Assembly: GCF_009727055.1 (NCBI RefSeq)
Contig: NC_052349.1
Location: forward strand, 91,995,244-92,059,243
Direction of reading: 5' to 3'
Length of the DNA: 64,000 bases
From: Benincasa hispida
Taxonomy: Eukaryota > Streptophyta > Magnoliopsida > Cucurbitales > Cucurbitaceae
The number at the start of each line of letters is the position of its first letter. Within the stretch, counting starts at the first letter, position 1. The notes under the pieces were generated by a model, which worked only from the letters and a program-made list of their open reading frames with translations, did no database searches and was not told the DNA's origin. A program made the translations under genes and the position numbers. Below are positions 1 to 11,478 of the stretch, piece after piece.

Positions 1-292
1 TAGAAGGGAAGAAGGTCGGGAACGCGCTGTGCGATTTAGGGGCGAGCATAAATCTAATGCCTTTATCGATCTTTAAGAAATTGGATATCTGCAACGCAAG
101 ACCAACCACGATCACACTATAGTTGGCTGATAGATCTATAACACATCTTGAGGGCAAGATAGAGGATGTACTCGTGCAAGTGGACAAGTTCATCTTCTCG
201 ACGGACTTTGTCATATTGGATTACAAAGCTGATACAGAAGTACCTATCATCTTAGGTCGCCCATTTCTCGCAATTGGCGAGCGCTGATCGAT
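1..292 (+). pseudogene. Athila-1 protease fragment (pol)
   Basis: In the frame starting at base 3 the retropepsin motif DLGAS, followed by INLMPLSIF, is visible at about bases 33-75. This is the plant Athila version of the D-T/S-G active site, used to cleave the Gag-Pol polyprotein. A TAG interrupts the frame at 120-122. The second conserved part ([11 protein letters not shown]) follows at about 240-270. Around 272-282 one or two bases are lost, and the reading continues in another frame from 293. The start of the gene lies outside the window. The family call is secure; the gene is non-functional. Confidence 0.85.
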
Positions 293-1682
293 GTGCAAAA
301 AGGAGAACTCACCATCAGAGTTGATGATCAGGAAGTGAAGTTCAACGTTTTCAATGCGTTGAAATACCCAAGTGATATTGAGAATTGCCAATATATTAAG
401 GAATTATGGGAAGAACCGTGGCACGAGCTCTTGGAAGAATTGGAGGTAGAAGAATTTGGAATCGGCGCAATATGGGAGGAGGGCTGCGCCACAATTCAAG
501 TTGAATCAAATTTTGAACCACTCAAATTATCTGAACGAACTTCACAACGCACCAAGCCATCTTTAGAGGAACCACTCGTGCTAGAGTTGAAGTCGTTGCC
601 CGTGCACCTTAAGTATGCTTACTTAGGTACCAACACGTTACTGGTTATCATTTCTGCCTTGTTGAGTAAGGAGAAAGAAGACACACTTATACAAATCCTG
701 AGAAATAACGCAAAGACTTTAGGATGGACCTTGGCAGACATTTAAGGAATCAGTCCCTTGTACTGCATGCACAAGATTCGTCGGGAAGAAGGAAAGACAT
801 GATTGATAGAAAGGCAACGACGCTTGAACCCTGCTATGATGAAAGTAGTGAAGTGGCTAGACGCAGGACTCATCTACCCGATATCTGACAGCTGAGTGAG
901 CCTAGTGCAGTGTGTTCTGAAGAAAAGGGGGATGACAATCGTCACTAATGACATGAATGAATTAATTCCCACAAGAATGACTACGGGGTGGAGAATCTGT
1001 ATGGATTATCGCAAGTTAAATTTGGCCACTAAAAAGGACCACTTTCCACTCTCATTCATTGATCAAATGTTAGACAGACTTGCTGGGAATGAATTCTTCT
1101 GTTTTCTTGACGGCTATTCAGGGTACAACCAAATAGCAATTGCGGCGGAGGATCAAGACAAGACAACCTTCACGTGCCCATTTGGTATGTTTGCATTCCG
1201 ACACATGCCATTTGGACTCTACAATGCGCCGGTACTTTCCAATGCTGTATGANCAAGACAACCTTCACGTGCCCATTTGGTATGTTTGCATTCCGACACA
1301 TGCCATTTGGACTCTACAATGCGCCGGTACTTTCCAATGCTGTATGATGGCAATCATTTCAGATTACTTGGAGGAGTCAGTCGAGGTATTCATGGATGAT
1401 TTTTCAATTTTCGACAATAATTATGACTCTTGTTTAGCTAACCTTGAGAAAGTTTTGAAGAGATGTGTGGCAATGAATCTTGTTCTGAACTGGGAAAAAT
1501 TCCACTTTATGGTTGAAGAAGGAATTGTTCTGGGTCATAAAATCTTAAAGGCAGGATTGGAAGTCCATCAGGCAAAAATCGACACAATTTCCAAGCTACC
1601 TCCACCAGTAAACTTGAAAACACTTAGGAGCTTTTTGGAACACGCGGGGTTTTATAGAAGATTTATTCGCAACATATCCTAG
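293..1682 (+). pseudogene. Athila-1 protease-RT linker and reverse transcriptase
   Basis: An open frame at 293-745 encodes the linker after the protease and ends in TAA. RT sequence follows directly (ISPLYCMHKI, then LDAGLIYPIS). The RT fingers and palm are readable at 896-1682: VQCVLKK, WRICMDYRKLNLATKKDHFP, FCFLDGYSGYNQI, then VFMDDFSIF at about 1384-1410, with both catalytic aspartates present. The frame is broken by an N at 1253 inside a 94-bp exact duplication that looks like an assembly artefact (see separate entry), so part of the damage here may not be biological. The thumb reads VLGHKILKAG and LPPPVNLKTLRSFL. RT copies the element RNA into DNA. The GTG at 293 is only the beginning of an open stretch, not a real start. 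Confidence 0.85.
1159..1347. other. Single N gap flanked by a 94-bp exact duplication (likely assembly artefact)
   Basis: Bases 1159-1252 are repeated exactly at 1254-1347, with a lone N at 1253 between them. The duplicated unit falls inside the RT palm and would repeat conserved residues that occur only once in any RT. Two contig ends overlapping by 94 bp, joined by one placeholder base instead of being merged, explain this best. Confidence 0.85.
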
Positions 1683-2160
1683 ATTGCAAAGCCCCTAAGT
1701 GCGCTCCTGGAAGCTGACTGTGAATATAATTTTGATGATGCGTGCACAGAAGCATTCAACACATTGAAAGATGCGCTTATCACCGTGCCCATGGTTGCAC
1801 CAGACTGGACGCAACTGTTTACGTTGATGTGCGATGCTAGCGGATGTGCTGTGGGCGTAATATTAAGTTAGCACAAGGAAAAGGTATTGCATCCTATTTA
1901 TTATGCGAGTAAAACATTGAATGATGCGCAGGAGAACTATACAACCACAGAGAAGGAAATGCTCATAGTGGTATTTGCACTGGAGAAATTCCGACATTAC
2001 TTGATCAGAACAAACGTTTTGGTGTATACCGATCACTCTACGATCAAATATCTGATGACAAAGAAGGATGAAAACCAAGGCTTATACGGTGGGTGTTGCT
2101 CCTGCAAGAGTTTGACCTAGAATCAAAGATAGAAGGGCACCGAGAACCAAGTCGCTGATC
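1683..2160 (+). pseudogene. Athila-1 RNase H fragment
   Basis: The frames here encode the connection and RNase H domain that degrades the RNA strand of the RNA-DNA hybrid. Visible words are PDWTQLF, MCDAS at about 1829-1843 (first catalytic D), HPIYYASKTLN, TTTEKEM (catalytic E) and VYTDHSTIKYL (second D), ending near 2160 in VADHFSRLEN. A TAG directly after MCDASGCAVGVILS (about 1869) and a frame change near 2085 break it. Order and spacing match Athila. Confidence 0.85.
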
Positions 2161-2419
2161 ATTTTTCAAGATTGGAGAACTGCGAGGTTTAAGGGAAAGA
2201 AAAAGGTATTGAAGAAAGATTCCCCGATTAGCTACTGCTGTCAGTAGACATTAATGTTCCCTGGTATGCGGACATTGTGAACTTCATCGTTTGCGGTCAA
2301 ATACCAAATGACTATACTTACCAGCAGAAGAAGAAGCTAAGACACGACGTCAAATTTTATTTCTGGGATGACCCATTCCTATATTGACTTGGACCTAATC
2401 ATATATTATGTCGATGCGT

Positions 2420-3548
2420 TACTGAGCATGAAGTCAAGCACATTCTAGAGCTTTTTCATGAGTCCTCTTATGGAGGACATTTTGGGGGGCAGCGAACTGC
2501 CGCAAAGGTTTTACAGTGTGGCTATTTTTGGCCAACACTATTTAAGGATGCCCATGCCCATGTTGTGCAATGCGACAGTTTTTAGAGAACGGTGAATATG
2601 TCTAAAAGAAATGAAATGCCGTTGATGTTAATCTTATAGGTTGAATTATTTAATGTTTGAAGAATTTACTTCATGGGCCCATTTCCACCATCAGAAGGTC
2701 ATCACTATATCCTGGTCCCGTTGATTACATATCAAAATGGGTTGAGGCCATCGTATATGCCAAGAATGATGCGGCCACAGTGGCGAAGTTTCTTAAGAAG
2801 AATATTTTAGCTCGATATGGGACGTCACGGGCCTTAATCAGGCGGATGAGGGCTCTCACTTTATCAACCGCATAATTACCAACCTGTTGACTAAATTTAA
2901 CGTCAGCCATTGAGTTGCAACTGCTTATCACCCACAGACTAATGAGCAGACAGAGATTTCTAACCGAGAGATTAAAACTATCTTGGAGAAGGTAGTCAAT
3001 ACTTCCAGGAAAGATTGGTCACCCAAGTTTGATGAAGCACTATGGGCATACAAGACTGCTTATAAAACACCAATTGGCATGTCCTCGTATGCCCTGGTCT
3101 TTGGAAAAGCTTTTCATCTGCCGCTCGAGTTGGAACATAAGGCGATGTGGGCATGCAAGAAGCTGAAGTTTGATTTAGCAAGTGGGGGGAAAGTCTGGAA
3201 GCTGCAACTGAACCAGCTGGTCGAATAGTGAAGGGATGCCTATGAAAATGCCAAAATCTATAAGAAGAAAACCAAGAAGTGGCATGACGACCGCATAACG
3301 ACCGGACATTCGTTGAAGGTCAACATGTATTACTCTTTACCGCACGATTGTGATTGTTTCCAGGGAAATTGAAGTCTCGCATGTCTGGGCCGTTCAAAAT
3401 CAAGACTATCTTTCCCCACGGCGCAGTGGAACTAACAACTTTAGATGGGAACAATGCGTTTAAAGTCAATGATCAACGGATTAAGCCTTACTACGGAGGT
3501 GACATAGATCAACGCATGGATACCATTGACTTGGGCAAGCAGGATTAA
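2420..3548 (+). pseudogene. Athila-1 integrase
   Basis: Integrase inserts the cDNA into the host chromosome. The N-terminal zinc-binding part starts near 2450 (HESSYGGHFGGQ). The core follows, but the first catalytic aspartate of the family motif GIDFMGPF reads as tyrosine (about 2660-2690). The second is present in ADEGSHF (about 2845-2870) and the glutamate in TEISNREIK (about 2950-2980). Then come [25 protein letters not shown] and the C-terminal DNA-binding part (LKSRMSGPFKI, VELTTLDG, FKVNDQRIK) up to the TAA at 3546-3548. Several stops and frame changes lie between. No chromodomain follows, as expected for Athila. Confidence 0.85.
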
Positions 3549-3954
3549 CCGCTTGTAGAGGAAGTGATTCTGGTAATTCTGAGAATCTCTTTCAATCAGC
3601 ATCCCTATCTATGTTTACTTGCTTTCTTTACAGTTTTCCTTTACTGCTTTCTAAATTGCGTTATTTACTGCTTATTAGAACTAGCCTTTAAGGCTTCATG
3701 TATTTACCTTCAATTTAATTCATTTGTGTATTTCCATGACATGTTTAAATTGTATGCATTAGTAGCGCTGTTCTTCAATTTTCATGAATGACTAGAGGAA
3801 ACGATGAAACCGCAAAGTCATTTCGACTTGATTTTTTGATGAATAAAAAAGAAAAAATTTCCAAAAAATTTTCATATCAACTCCAATGTCAGCGCAAGAG
3901 AAAACTTAGAAACAATCCCAACCTGATAAGAGTTTGTTGTGAAAGGAACCTGCT

Positions 3955-4016
3955 CGTAGTTGGATGTTCGCATGAAACCCATGGGAGCAAGCCAAAACGA
4001 AAGTGGGTTTCCAAGA
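3955..4016 (+). repeat. Athila 3'-UTR hairpin motif, Athila-1 copy 1
   Basis: The motif reads CGTAGTTGGATGTTCGCATG and continues through an AAGCCAAAACGAAAG word. The central GGATGTT-CGCAT-GAAACCC can only pair weakly here. The same motif occurs twice, about 140-155 bp apart, in all three Athila copies of the window. Confidence 0.75.
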
Positions 4017-4108
4017 ACAACGCAATGTGAAAAAGAAAAGAAAAAGAAAAGAATGCAAGAGACAATTCCTCTGAAATTCATGAGTTAAAGTTGAGATTGG
4101 CACACAAT

Positions 4109-4156
4109 CGAAGTTGGATGTTCGCATGACACCCGTGGGAACAAGCCAAAATGAAG
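4109..4156 (+). repeat. Athila 3'-UTR hairpin motif, Athila-1 copy 2
   Basis: Second copy, 154 bp downstream of the first. It reads GAAGTTGGATGTTCGCATGA, then CACCCGTGGGAACAAGCC. Confidence 0.75.
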
Positions 4157-4470
4157 AATGTAACCATGACCAACAGTCTCTAATAAATGACGCAGAGTTC
4201 GAACACCGCATACAGACACATCAAGTTGTTTTGACAAAGAAGAGGTAAACATTCTTTTTAAAACTAGAAAAGCATTTTTGAGCATAAATTTGTAGTATAG
4301 AAGAATAAAGTAGGGCTTTGATACGACTTAGCAAGGATAGAAGGAAATTGCGTTGTCAAATAATGTGCCTAAGTGGAGCATTCAGAGCAACCAATCAACG
4401 CAAAAATTTAGGATAGGAATTGAGCTTTATTGCCTTAGTCGAAGATATGCTTGAGGACAAGCATATATCT

Positions 4471-4484
4471 AAATTTGGGGGGTG
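4471..4484 (+). promoter_or_regulatory. Athila-1 polypurine tract
   Basis: AAATTTGGGGGGTG sits directly before the LTR start TGATAAC and is preceded by TTGAGGACAAGCAT. The same words precede the LTR in Athila-2 and Athila-3. This tract primes plus-strand DNA synthesis. Confidence 0.85.
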
Positions 4485-6337
4485 TGATAACTTGTAGGAA
4501 TACAAGTTATTTGTACTGCTTTATTTAGATATTGCGGTTAAAAGAGAGGAAAGTTGCATCAATTGTATGGAAATGGGCTAAGAAATACAATAATTATAAA
4601 TTTTCGTCAATACACCCACTAACACCATTACGATGGTAGAAAAGAATATTTCAAGTCTGTTTTGCAAGAAATCCAATCACCGTATGCGTTCGTGGCTCAA
4701 GAGAAAAAGATTAACGCATCTACATCGCATTACGCCCATCATTTAGGAATGAATAGACAATCAATGCAATGAAGACGCATGCGACAATCGATCCAGAGCT
4801 GTACTTCAACTGCATGCGGCAATAAAAACAACACCACATGCAGACACACGACCGAAGATGCAAATGAGTAACGCAATCACGGAGGATTTTGACACGTGTA
4901 CAATTAACTGTTGTGCATTTTCAATAGATTGATTGCATAACAGAAGAAATATTTATTCCACTATTTTCGGAATTTTCATAACAATAAAGTGGGGACCACA
5001 AGTTAGAGAGTCAAAGCTTTCATCTATAAATACCCTCAAAGAATTCATTGAAAGATATACTTGATACGGGGGATAATTGATATGAGGCTATTGAGAGAGA
5101 GGTTGATCTGAGTGCTAATCGGAGAAGATCCAGGAAGAAAAGAGACAAGGTCGAGAGGTGAGTCTCAGGGCGAATCATTCCAATCCCCACCATGAAGCTC
5201 TGTACCTAGATCCACTCTACCGGTTGAGCAAGCCTGAGAAGGAAGCTTATCCTTCCATTCACTCCATCTATGCCGGCAAGCAATCTCTCCATCCAGATCG
5301 GTGTCAAGACATTGGCACTCTTCTGTATCTGTTTCTAACTCTTATTCATCAATTGTATTTCATCTTCTTAGTCTAAATCATTCACAATCATGTATCAGAC
5401 ACTTGATTTTATAATTTATTGTCATGATCATTCTCATTTCCACATTTCTTTCTATTTTCATTCCTCCATTAATCGCTTACTCCATGATATTTTCTTAATA
5501 CCTTGGTGATCAATATGAATTAAGCAAGTAATTTAATATGTGATAAAGAAATAAAAATGTTTAGCTAAAGCATGCTAGACGGCATCTTCACCTGTGAGAG
5601 CAGAAGTGAAGATGCCATTCTGATATGTCGAGAGAAGGTTAGAGCATTAACTAAAGCAAGAAGTACTTCCAGAGATGGAAGCAACCTTGTGTTCACTACA
5701 TTCGTCCTTGTTTCACCACAAAGATGTGGGAGATGCGGCCGATTACCAGGAGGCGTATGCCAAGGGAAAGCAGAATCGTACTTATATCTTTAACACAATT
5801 AAGGAACTTGCGGTGTTTATATTGTTTATCCTTTCTCTTTTTGCTTCACACATAAGCCTTGCCACCGCATAACACGTTCTTTGTATAATCTTCACCATCA
5901 GTCTCAACCTCGGTATCTTGTATCATGTAACCTGTATCTTGTATCATCATAGCTTAGGTTTATTTTATCGCACTTTACTTTTATCGCAATTTATTTTATT
6001 ATCACATTTTTATCGTTTATCTTTACTGCATAAATTACTTTATTGCATGTACAAACCATACTTTTATTAAATTTAAAAACCCCAGGTCGCATATAACACG
6101 AATATAATGCAATTAACCTAAAACAATCCCTGTGTTCGATCTTGGATCACACCGAGAAACTTGCGGTGGAATTATACTTGGTTCCAACGCAAGAAAACTT
6201 GTGATAACGCACAGTGTAATACAAGAACATTCATTAATAACGCATATCTAGAAGTAGTATTGCATAAAGAAAATAAAGTCATCATTCATCCATGCGTTTT
6301 ATGACATAAGATCATTGTCCACAAAATAAAAGCACCA
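4485..6337 (+). repeat. Athila-1 3' LTR
   Basis: It starts TGATAACTTG after the polypurine tract. A TATA box (TATAAATA, 5025-5032) marks the likely promoter about 540 bp in. Near the 3' end the words ATCCCTGTGTTCGATCTTGG and ATTATACTTGG align with the ends of the other Athila LTRs. The end is uncertain: AAGCACCA at 6337 matches the Athila-3 LTR end, but TCA-ending words up to 6382 are possible. No second LTR lies in the window, so age cannot be judged. Confidence 0.75.
5025..5032 (+). promoter_or_regulatory. TATA box in Athila-1 LTR
   Basis: TATAAATA followed by CCCTC. The same TATAAATAC context occurs in the Athila-2 and Athila-3 LTRs and in the solo LTR at 41649-43669, which supports it as the element promoter. 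Confidence 0.7.
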
Positions 6338-7319
6338 AATTTATGTCAACAAGTTTATGGCATCATCTCATTTTATGTCATCAGTATTTAAGGTGACGGA
6401 AATGGAACACTCCTACCTGGAAACCTACCTTGAAAGGTGAATTAATCATATTTGATGCATGCATGCAAGATTGAGGACAATCTATTAAAGAGTTTAATGT
6501 GACTACTTGAACTTGTTTAATTTCAAAGACAAAAGTTGTTTTTAAGCAGATTAAACGGACTTAGATTAAAATCAGTAGCCGGATTGTCTAAGTTAATGAA
6601 CCCCTAGGTAGAACATTCAGTGGAAGGTACTTGAGGCATCTGGTGCTTCATTTAAACCTCTCACGTTTCTCCCTTTATTGTCCACACTGTAAGATCTATC
6701 CTCGATCTTATGGCACCCTGGGAGTGTCCCCCTAAAGGATGGTGTTTGGGTATGTCAATATCAAGGTGGATGGAGAGAATGTTCATAGTAAGTGGGAGCG
6801 GGACGTGCAACAACATATCCCACGGTCTCTCTTGTTAGGTTGGATAAAATTTATGTGCATCGCCTCGAGGCACCCTGGGAGTGTCCCCCTATAGGATGAT
6901 AATTTTGTACATTTCTTTATTTGATCTCCTGTATAGGATAAGGTTAATTAGTCTCTTGTCCTAATCTACTTTTTCCCTATGGTGGGCACATTGGGGCGGG
7001 ACTCTGGGGCCGAAAGTGAGGGGTTACACTTTCACAGAATTGTCAAGGGTAATAGTTCTGAACTGAACAAATGGTGACTGTTAGGTTCAGTTCCAAGAGT
7101 TGGTTATGCCTAATGGTTGAGAGTGTTTCATCGTAGTGAAGGGGCATCTGATCACCTCCTCGGTGATGTTTGTTCTGCCTCGCTAGGGCATCATTGCGAA
7201 ATAAAAGTCTTATCATTTAGTGTACTTGGAAACTATTTTGCTAAAACTAAATTGGTGTTAAAATGTGGTTTAACAAAAGACTTATAAAAGTTTGTTATGT
7301 TTTTAGCAACGGTTTTAAA
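6338..7319 (+). other. Copia B untranslated leader
   Basis: This non-coding leader upstream of gag contains a 31-bp word beginning GGCACCCTGGGAGTGTCCCC at 6711, repeated with few changes at 6869. A diverged version of the same leader is seen on the opposite strand at about 45780-46360. No primer binding site is found at its left end, so its 5' part is missing. Confidence 0.65.
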
Positions 7320-8249
7320 ATGGTTATAGCCACAATTACTTTGCATAGCTCCGATAAGCTAACTGGCGACAATTACGCTAGTTGGAAACATATGATCACG
7401 ACTATACTAATCATCGAGGATCTCATGTTTGCACTTATGGAGGAGCGTCCTTCTATTCCTCCTCCTAATGCTGCTCGAAATGTTTGGGAGAGTTATAAGC
7501 GCTGGACACGGGCGATTGAGAAGGCCCGAGCCTATATCTTGGCCAGTCTTAATGACGTGTTGGCCAAGAAGCATGAGCCCATGATCTTAGGTCGTGAGAT
7601 CATTGAATCCCTGCGGGGGATGTTTAGATAACCGTCTGGACAGCTCAAGCACGAGGCTCTAAAATACATCTTCAACTCCAAAATGGAGGAAGGCACCTCT
7701 ATTCGTGAACACGTGCTTAACATGATGGTCCACTTCAATGTGGTGGAGATGAAAGGGTCTAGGATCGATGAGGGCAGCCAAGTTAGCATTATTCTACATT
7801 CATTGCCAGAAAGCTTCCTGCACTTTGTCAATAATGCGATTTTGAACATAGTGGACTATACCCATACAACTCTCCTCAATAAGTTGCAGACATATCATTC
7901 CTTATTGAAAAGTAAGGAGAAGAAAGAAGGTAAGGCAAATGTTGCCTTGTCTTTAAAGCAGTTTCATCGAGGTTCGACCTCAGGAATGAAGTCTGCATCT
8001 TCTACTCCTTTAACTGGAAAGTGGAAGAAGAAGAAGGGTGGTAAGAGGAAGGGGAAGGTGCTTGCTAACCCACCACCTGTCGCCCAGGGGAATAGGTGTG
8101 CAGCACCGGTTGACAAGAAAAAGTGTTTCTACTGCAACCAGGATGGACACTGGAAGCGAAATTGTCCTCGCTGGTTTAAGAAGAAGAAGGCGACCAAGGC
8201 TAAAGCCAAGGCTAAGTCAAAACAAGGTAAATGTGCTTTACTAGTTTGA
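7320..8249 (+). pseudogene. Copia B gag
   Basis: One frame encodes a copia capsid protein of about 309 residues, starting MVIATITL. Typical words are LTGDNYASWK (residues about 15-24) and the UBN2-type body with ILASLNDVLAKKHEP. A single in-frame TAA at 7629-7631 splits it; the same frame continues with PSGQLKHEALKYIFNSKMEEG. The C-terminal third is lysine-rich and holds a complete CX2CX4HX4C zinc knuckle (CFYCNQDGHWKRNC, about 8127-8168), which binds element RNA. It ends in TGA at 8247-8249. I chose the ATG at 7320 rather than the in-frame one at 7263 because homologous copia Gags begin near this residue. Confidence 0.85.
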
Positions 8250-9420
8250 AAGACTTGTTTAGTGGAGAATGATGATTCTGCCTGTATTATTGATTCGGGT
8301 GCCACTAATCATGTTTTTTCTTCTTTTCAGGGGATTAGATCCCGATGACAGTTGGAGGCTGGTGAGATGAAGATGTGAGTAGGCACCAGGCACGTCATCT
8401 CAGCTCTGGCAGTGGAAGGAATCCATTTGACTTTACAGAACAAATTTCTTATTTTACAAGATGTATTTGTAGTTCCATAGTTAAAAAGGAACTTAATTTC
8501 TGTAAAATGCTTGTTGTAGTGTAAATATACTCTTAATTTTGATTTGGATAAAGTGTTTATTCATAAAGATGGAGTAGAAATCTGTATGGCAAAACTGGAA
8601 AATAACTTGTATGTGCTAAGGCCGTTAGCATTAAGTTCCCTCCATAACATAGAAATGTTTAAAACTGCCGTAACTCAAAATAAACGTCAACGTTTCTCCA
8701 ACAGAAAATGCCGACTTCGGCACCTTCGATTAGGGCACATCAATCTCAATAGGTTTGAGAGGTTGGTGAAGAATGACCTTCTAAGTGAGTTAGAAGAAAA
8801 CTCTTTACCGGTGTGCGAATCTTGACTTGAGGGTAAGATCTTTTACTGGAAAAGGTTATTGAGCCAAAGAGCCTCTAGATTTAGTGCATTTTGACCTCTG
8901 TGGTCTGATGAATGTGCAAGCCAGGGGAGGCTATGGGTATTTTATCAGTTTTACTGATGATTACTCTAGGTATTGGTATGCTTATTTGATGCAACGGAAG
9001 TCTAAATCCTTTGAAAAGTTTAGAGAGTTTAAGACTGAAGTTGAAAATGCATTGAGTAGACGAATTAAGACACTTCGATTAGATTGAGGTGAAAATTTTT
9101 TAGATTTGGGGTTCCAGGACTATTTGATAGAACATGGAATCGTTTTCCAACTCTCAACGTCAGGTACACCTCAGTAGAATGGTGTAGCAGAGAGGTGAAA
9201 CAGAACCTTGTTGGACATGGTTCAGTTGATGATGAGTTATGCTTCCTTATCGAACTTGTTTTGGGGTTTTGTAGTGGAGATTGCAGTGTATATACACAAC
9301 TGTGTTCCTTCCAACAGTGTTGGGAGAATACCTTTGGAGTTGTGGAACGGGCGTAAAGCTAGTTTACGTCACTTTCGCATATGGGGTTGCCCAGTACATG
9401 TGCTTGAGGCTAATCCATAG
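8250..9420 (+). pseudogene. Copia B protease, GAG-pre-integrase and integrase
   Basis: The protease is recognised by IIDSGATNHV (about 8286-8315), the copia D-S-G active site. The GAG-pre-integrase domain is at about 8544-8825 and ends RLGHINLNRFERLVKNDLL then LPVCES. Integrase follows: HFDLCG (first catalytic D, about 8887-8904), FTDDYSRYWYAYL, LRLD-stop-GGE (about 9073-9096), and NGVAER-stop-NRTL (about 9178-9213) holding the catalytic E. Stops at 9085-9087 and 9196-9198 replace arginine, and the TAG at 9175-9177 replaces glutamine. These single-base losses sit in an otherwise well preserved protein. Confidence 0.85.
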
Positions 9421-9423
9421 AAA

Positions 9424-11378
9424 TTGGAACTACGGTCAAGGTTGTGCCTCATTGTAGGCTACCTTAAAGGTACACGAGAGGGTTACTTTTATGATCCATC
9501 GGAAAACAGAGTATTTATTTCCACGAAAGCTACCTTCCTAGAGGAGGATCATATTAGGGAACACTGTCCACGTAGTAAGGTCGTGTTACGTGAGCTTTAC
9601 AATGAAACTACTGAAACTTTAACAAGAGTTGTTGAAGGGCCTGGTTCATCAGCAAGAGTTATTGATGATAGTTCATTTGGTAGGTCAGTTCCACCTCAAG
9701 AGTTGAGGGAACCTCGATGCCGTGGGAGGGTTGCGAACCCACCTATTCGCTATCTGGGTTTTACAGAAATCCTAGCTATGGTAGCCGATGGCGACGTTGA
9801 GGATCCGTTGTCTTATCAGAAGGAAATGAAGGATGTTGACCAGGATGAATGGGTCAAAGCCATGGATCTCAAGATGAAGTCGATGTACTTCAACTCAATG
9901 TGGGATCTTGTAGATCAGCCTAATGGGGTCAGACCTATAGGTTACAAATGTATTTCCAAGAGGAAACGAAGTGCCGATGGGAAGGTTTAAACCTTCAAGG
10001 CTCGACTTGTGGCAAAGGGTTATACCTAGGTGGAGGGAGTCGACTATGAGGAGACTTTCTCGCCTGTTGCCATGTTGAAGTCGATTCACATCCTCTTACC
10101 CATTGCCGCTTATTATGATTATGAGATTTGGCAAATGGACGTCAAGACGACCTTTCTGAATGGTAGTCTTGAGGAGACCTTTTACATGGTGCAACTTGAG
10201 GGATTCATTGCCCAAGGTCAAGAGAAGAAAGTTGGCAAACTAAATTGGTCCATTTATGGGCTAAAATAGGTGACTTGATCTTGGAATATTTGATTTGATA
10301 TTGCGATCAAATCTTACGACTTTGACCAAAATGTTGATGAGCCAAGTGGATACAAAAAAATCGTCAATAGTTCAGTAGTTTTCCTAGTGTTTTATGTAGA
10401 TGATATCCTACTCATTGGGAATTATGTAGGTCTACTGACTGCAGTTAATAATTGGCTAGTGACCCAATTCCAAATGAAAGATTTGGAAGAGCCTCAATTT
10501 GTAATGGGTATATAGATCTTTCGGGATCATAAGAACAAAGTGCTAGTGTTGTCTCAGGCATCGTACATTGACAAGATGTTACTCAAGTACTCGATGCAGA
10601 ACTCCAAAAGGGGTTTACTGCCGTTTAGGCATGGAGTTACATTGTCTAAGGAAATGTGTCCTAAGAAGCCTCAAGAGATTGAGGAGATGAGACGGGTCCC
10701 ATATGCACCTGTTGTTGGTAGTTTGATGTATGCGATGCTCTGTACTAGACTAGGAATCTATTATGTTGTGGGAATAGTCAGTAGGTATTAGTCTAATCTA
10801 GGCCAGGGTCACTGGACCGCAGTTAAGAACATCCTCAAGTATCTTCGGAAAACAAGGGACTACATGCTCGTGTATGGAACTAGGGATTTGATCCTTACTG
10901 GATACACAGATTCTGACTTTTAGATTGACAAGGATTCTCGAAAGTCCACCTCAGGGTCAGTTTTTACTCTTAACGGAGGAGTAGTAGTGTGACAAAGCCT
11001 AAGCAGGGGTGCATCGCCGACTCTATGATGGAGGTCGAGTACATAGTGGCTTGTGAAGCTGCAAAGGAGGCTGTTTGACTCAAGAAGTTCCTGAGTGATC
11101 TGGAAGTTGTTCCAGATATGTCTAGGCCCATCACCCTCTATTGTGAAAATAGTAGTGCTGTGGCGAACTCAAGGGAGCCCAAGAGTCACAGACGCGACAA
11201 ACACATAGAGCGGAAGTATCATCTCATCTGCGAGATAGTGCATCGAGGGAACGTGATAGTCACGAAGATCGCTTCGGAACACAACGTTACTGACTCGTTT
11301 ATGATGGCTCTCACGACTATAGTGTTTGAGGGTCACCTTCAGAGCATGGGTCTATGGGACCGCCCGTGGCTGGACTAG
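9424..11378 (+). pseudogene. Copia B reverse transcriptase and RNase H
   Basis: The linker frame (9424-9990) leads into RT: WDLVDQPNGVRPIGYKCISKRK, LVAKGYT, VDYEETFSPVAML, IWQMDVKTTFLNG, then FYVDDILLIG (about 10387-10416) with an intact YVDD core. RNase H follows with GYTDSDF (about 10900-10920) and ends HNVTDSFMMAL and GLWDRPWLD before TAG at 11376-11378. In-frame stops at 9988, 10027, 10267, 10513, 10789 and 10921 fall where the family has Q (five sites as CAG to TAG, by inference). The last 80 or so codons are open. Confidence 0.87.
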
Positions 11379-11463
11379 GGCAAGTGGGAGATATTTTTAT
11401 ATTAGGACTTAGTGCCTTAGTTTATTGTTTTGTACTAGTTTTTTATAAACCCCACTCGCTTTA

Positions 11464-11478
11464 GGACAAGTGGGAGAT
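11464..11478 (+). promoter_or_regulatory. Copia B polypurine tract
   Basis: GGACAAGTGGGAGAT lies directly before the LTR start. A second GGCAAGTGGGAGAT at 11380-11393, right after the stop codon, is a duplicate tract seen also in related copia elements. Confidence 0.7.

Larger units (their letters stand above)
3549..4470 (+). other. Athila-1 3' non-coding region
   Basis: This stretch between integrase and the polypurine tract has no coding signal. It is AT-rich and contains two copies of the paired Athila hairpin motif listed separately. Plant Athila elements usually carry a long region here, sometimes with an env-like ORF; I see no such ORF. Confidence 0.7.
1..6337 (+). mobile_element. Athila-1: Ty3/gypsy Athila-lineage element, 5'-truncated by the window edge
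   Basis: Reading along the + strand, the window opens inside the aspartic protease and continues through reverse transcriptase, RNase H and integrase, a non-coding tail, a polypurine tract and a 3' LTR. The protease word LCDLGAS, the RT core FMDDFS and the RNase H words YYASKTLN and TTTEKE are typical of the plant Athila clade, which lacks a chromodomain. Every domain carries stops or frame changes, so it is a dead copy. The right boundary against the next element's leader is blurred; the LTR could end anywhere from 6337 to about 6382. Gag and the 5' LTR lie outside the window. Confidence 0.88.

Noticed and set aside
3549..4470. Env-like ORF of Athila
   Set aside because: The short ORFs here have no signal peptide, membrane segment or conserved Athila env features.
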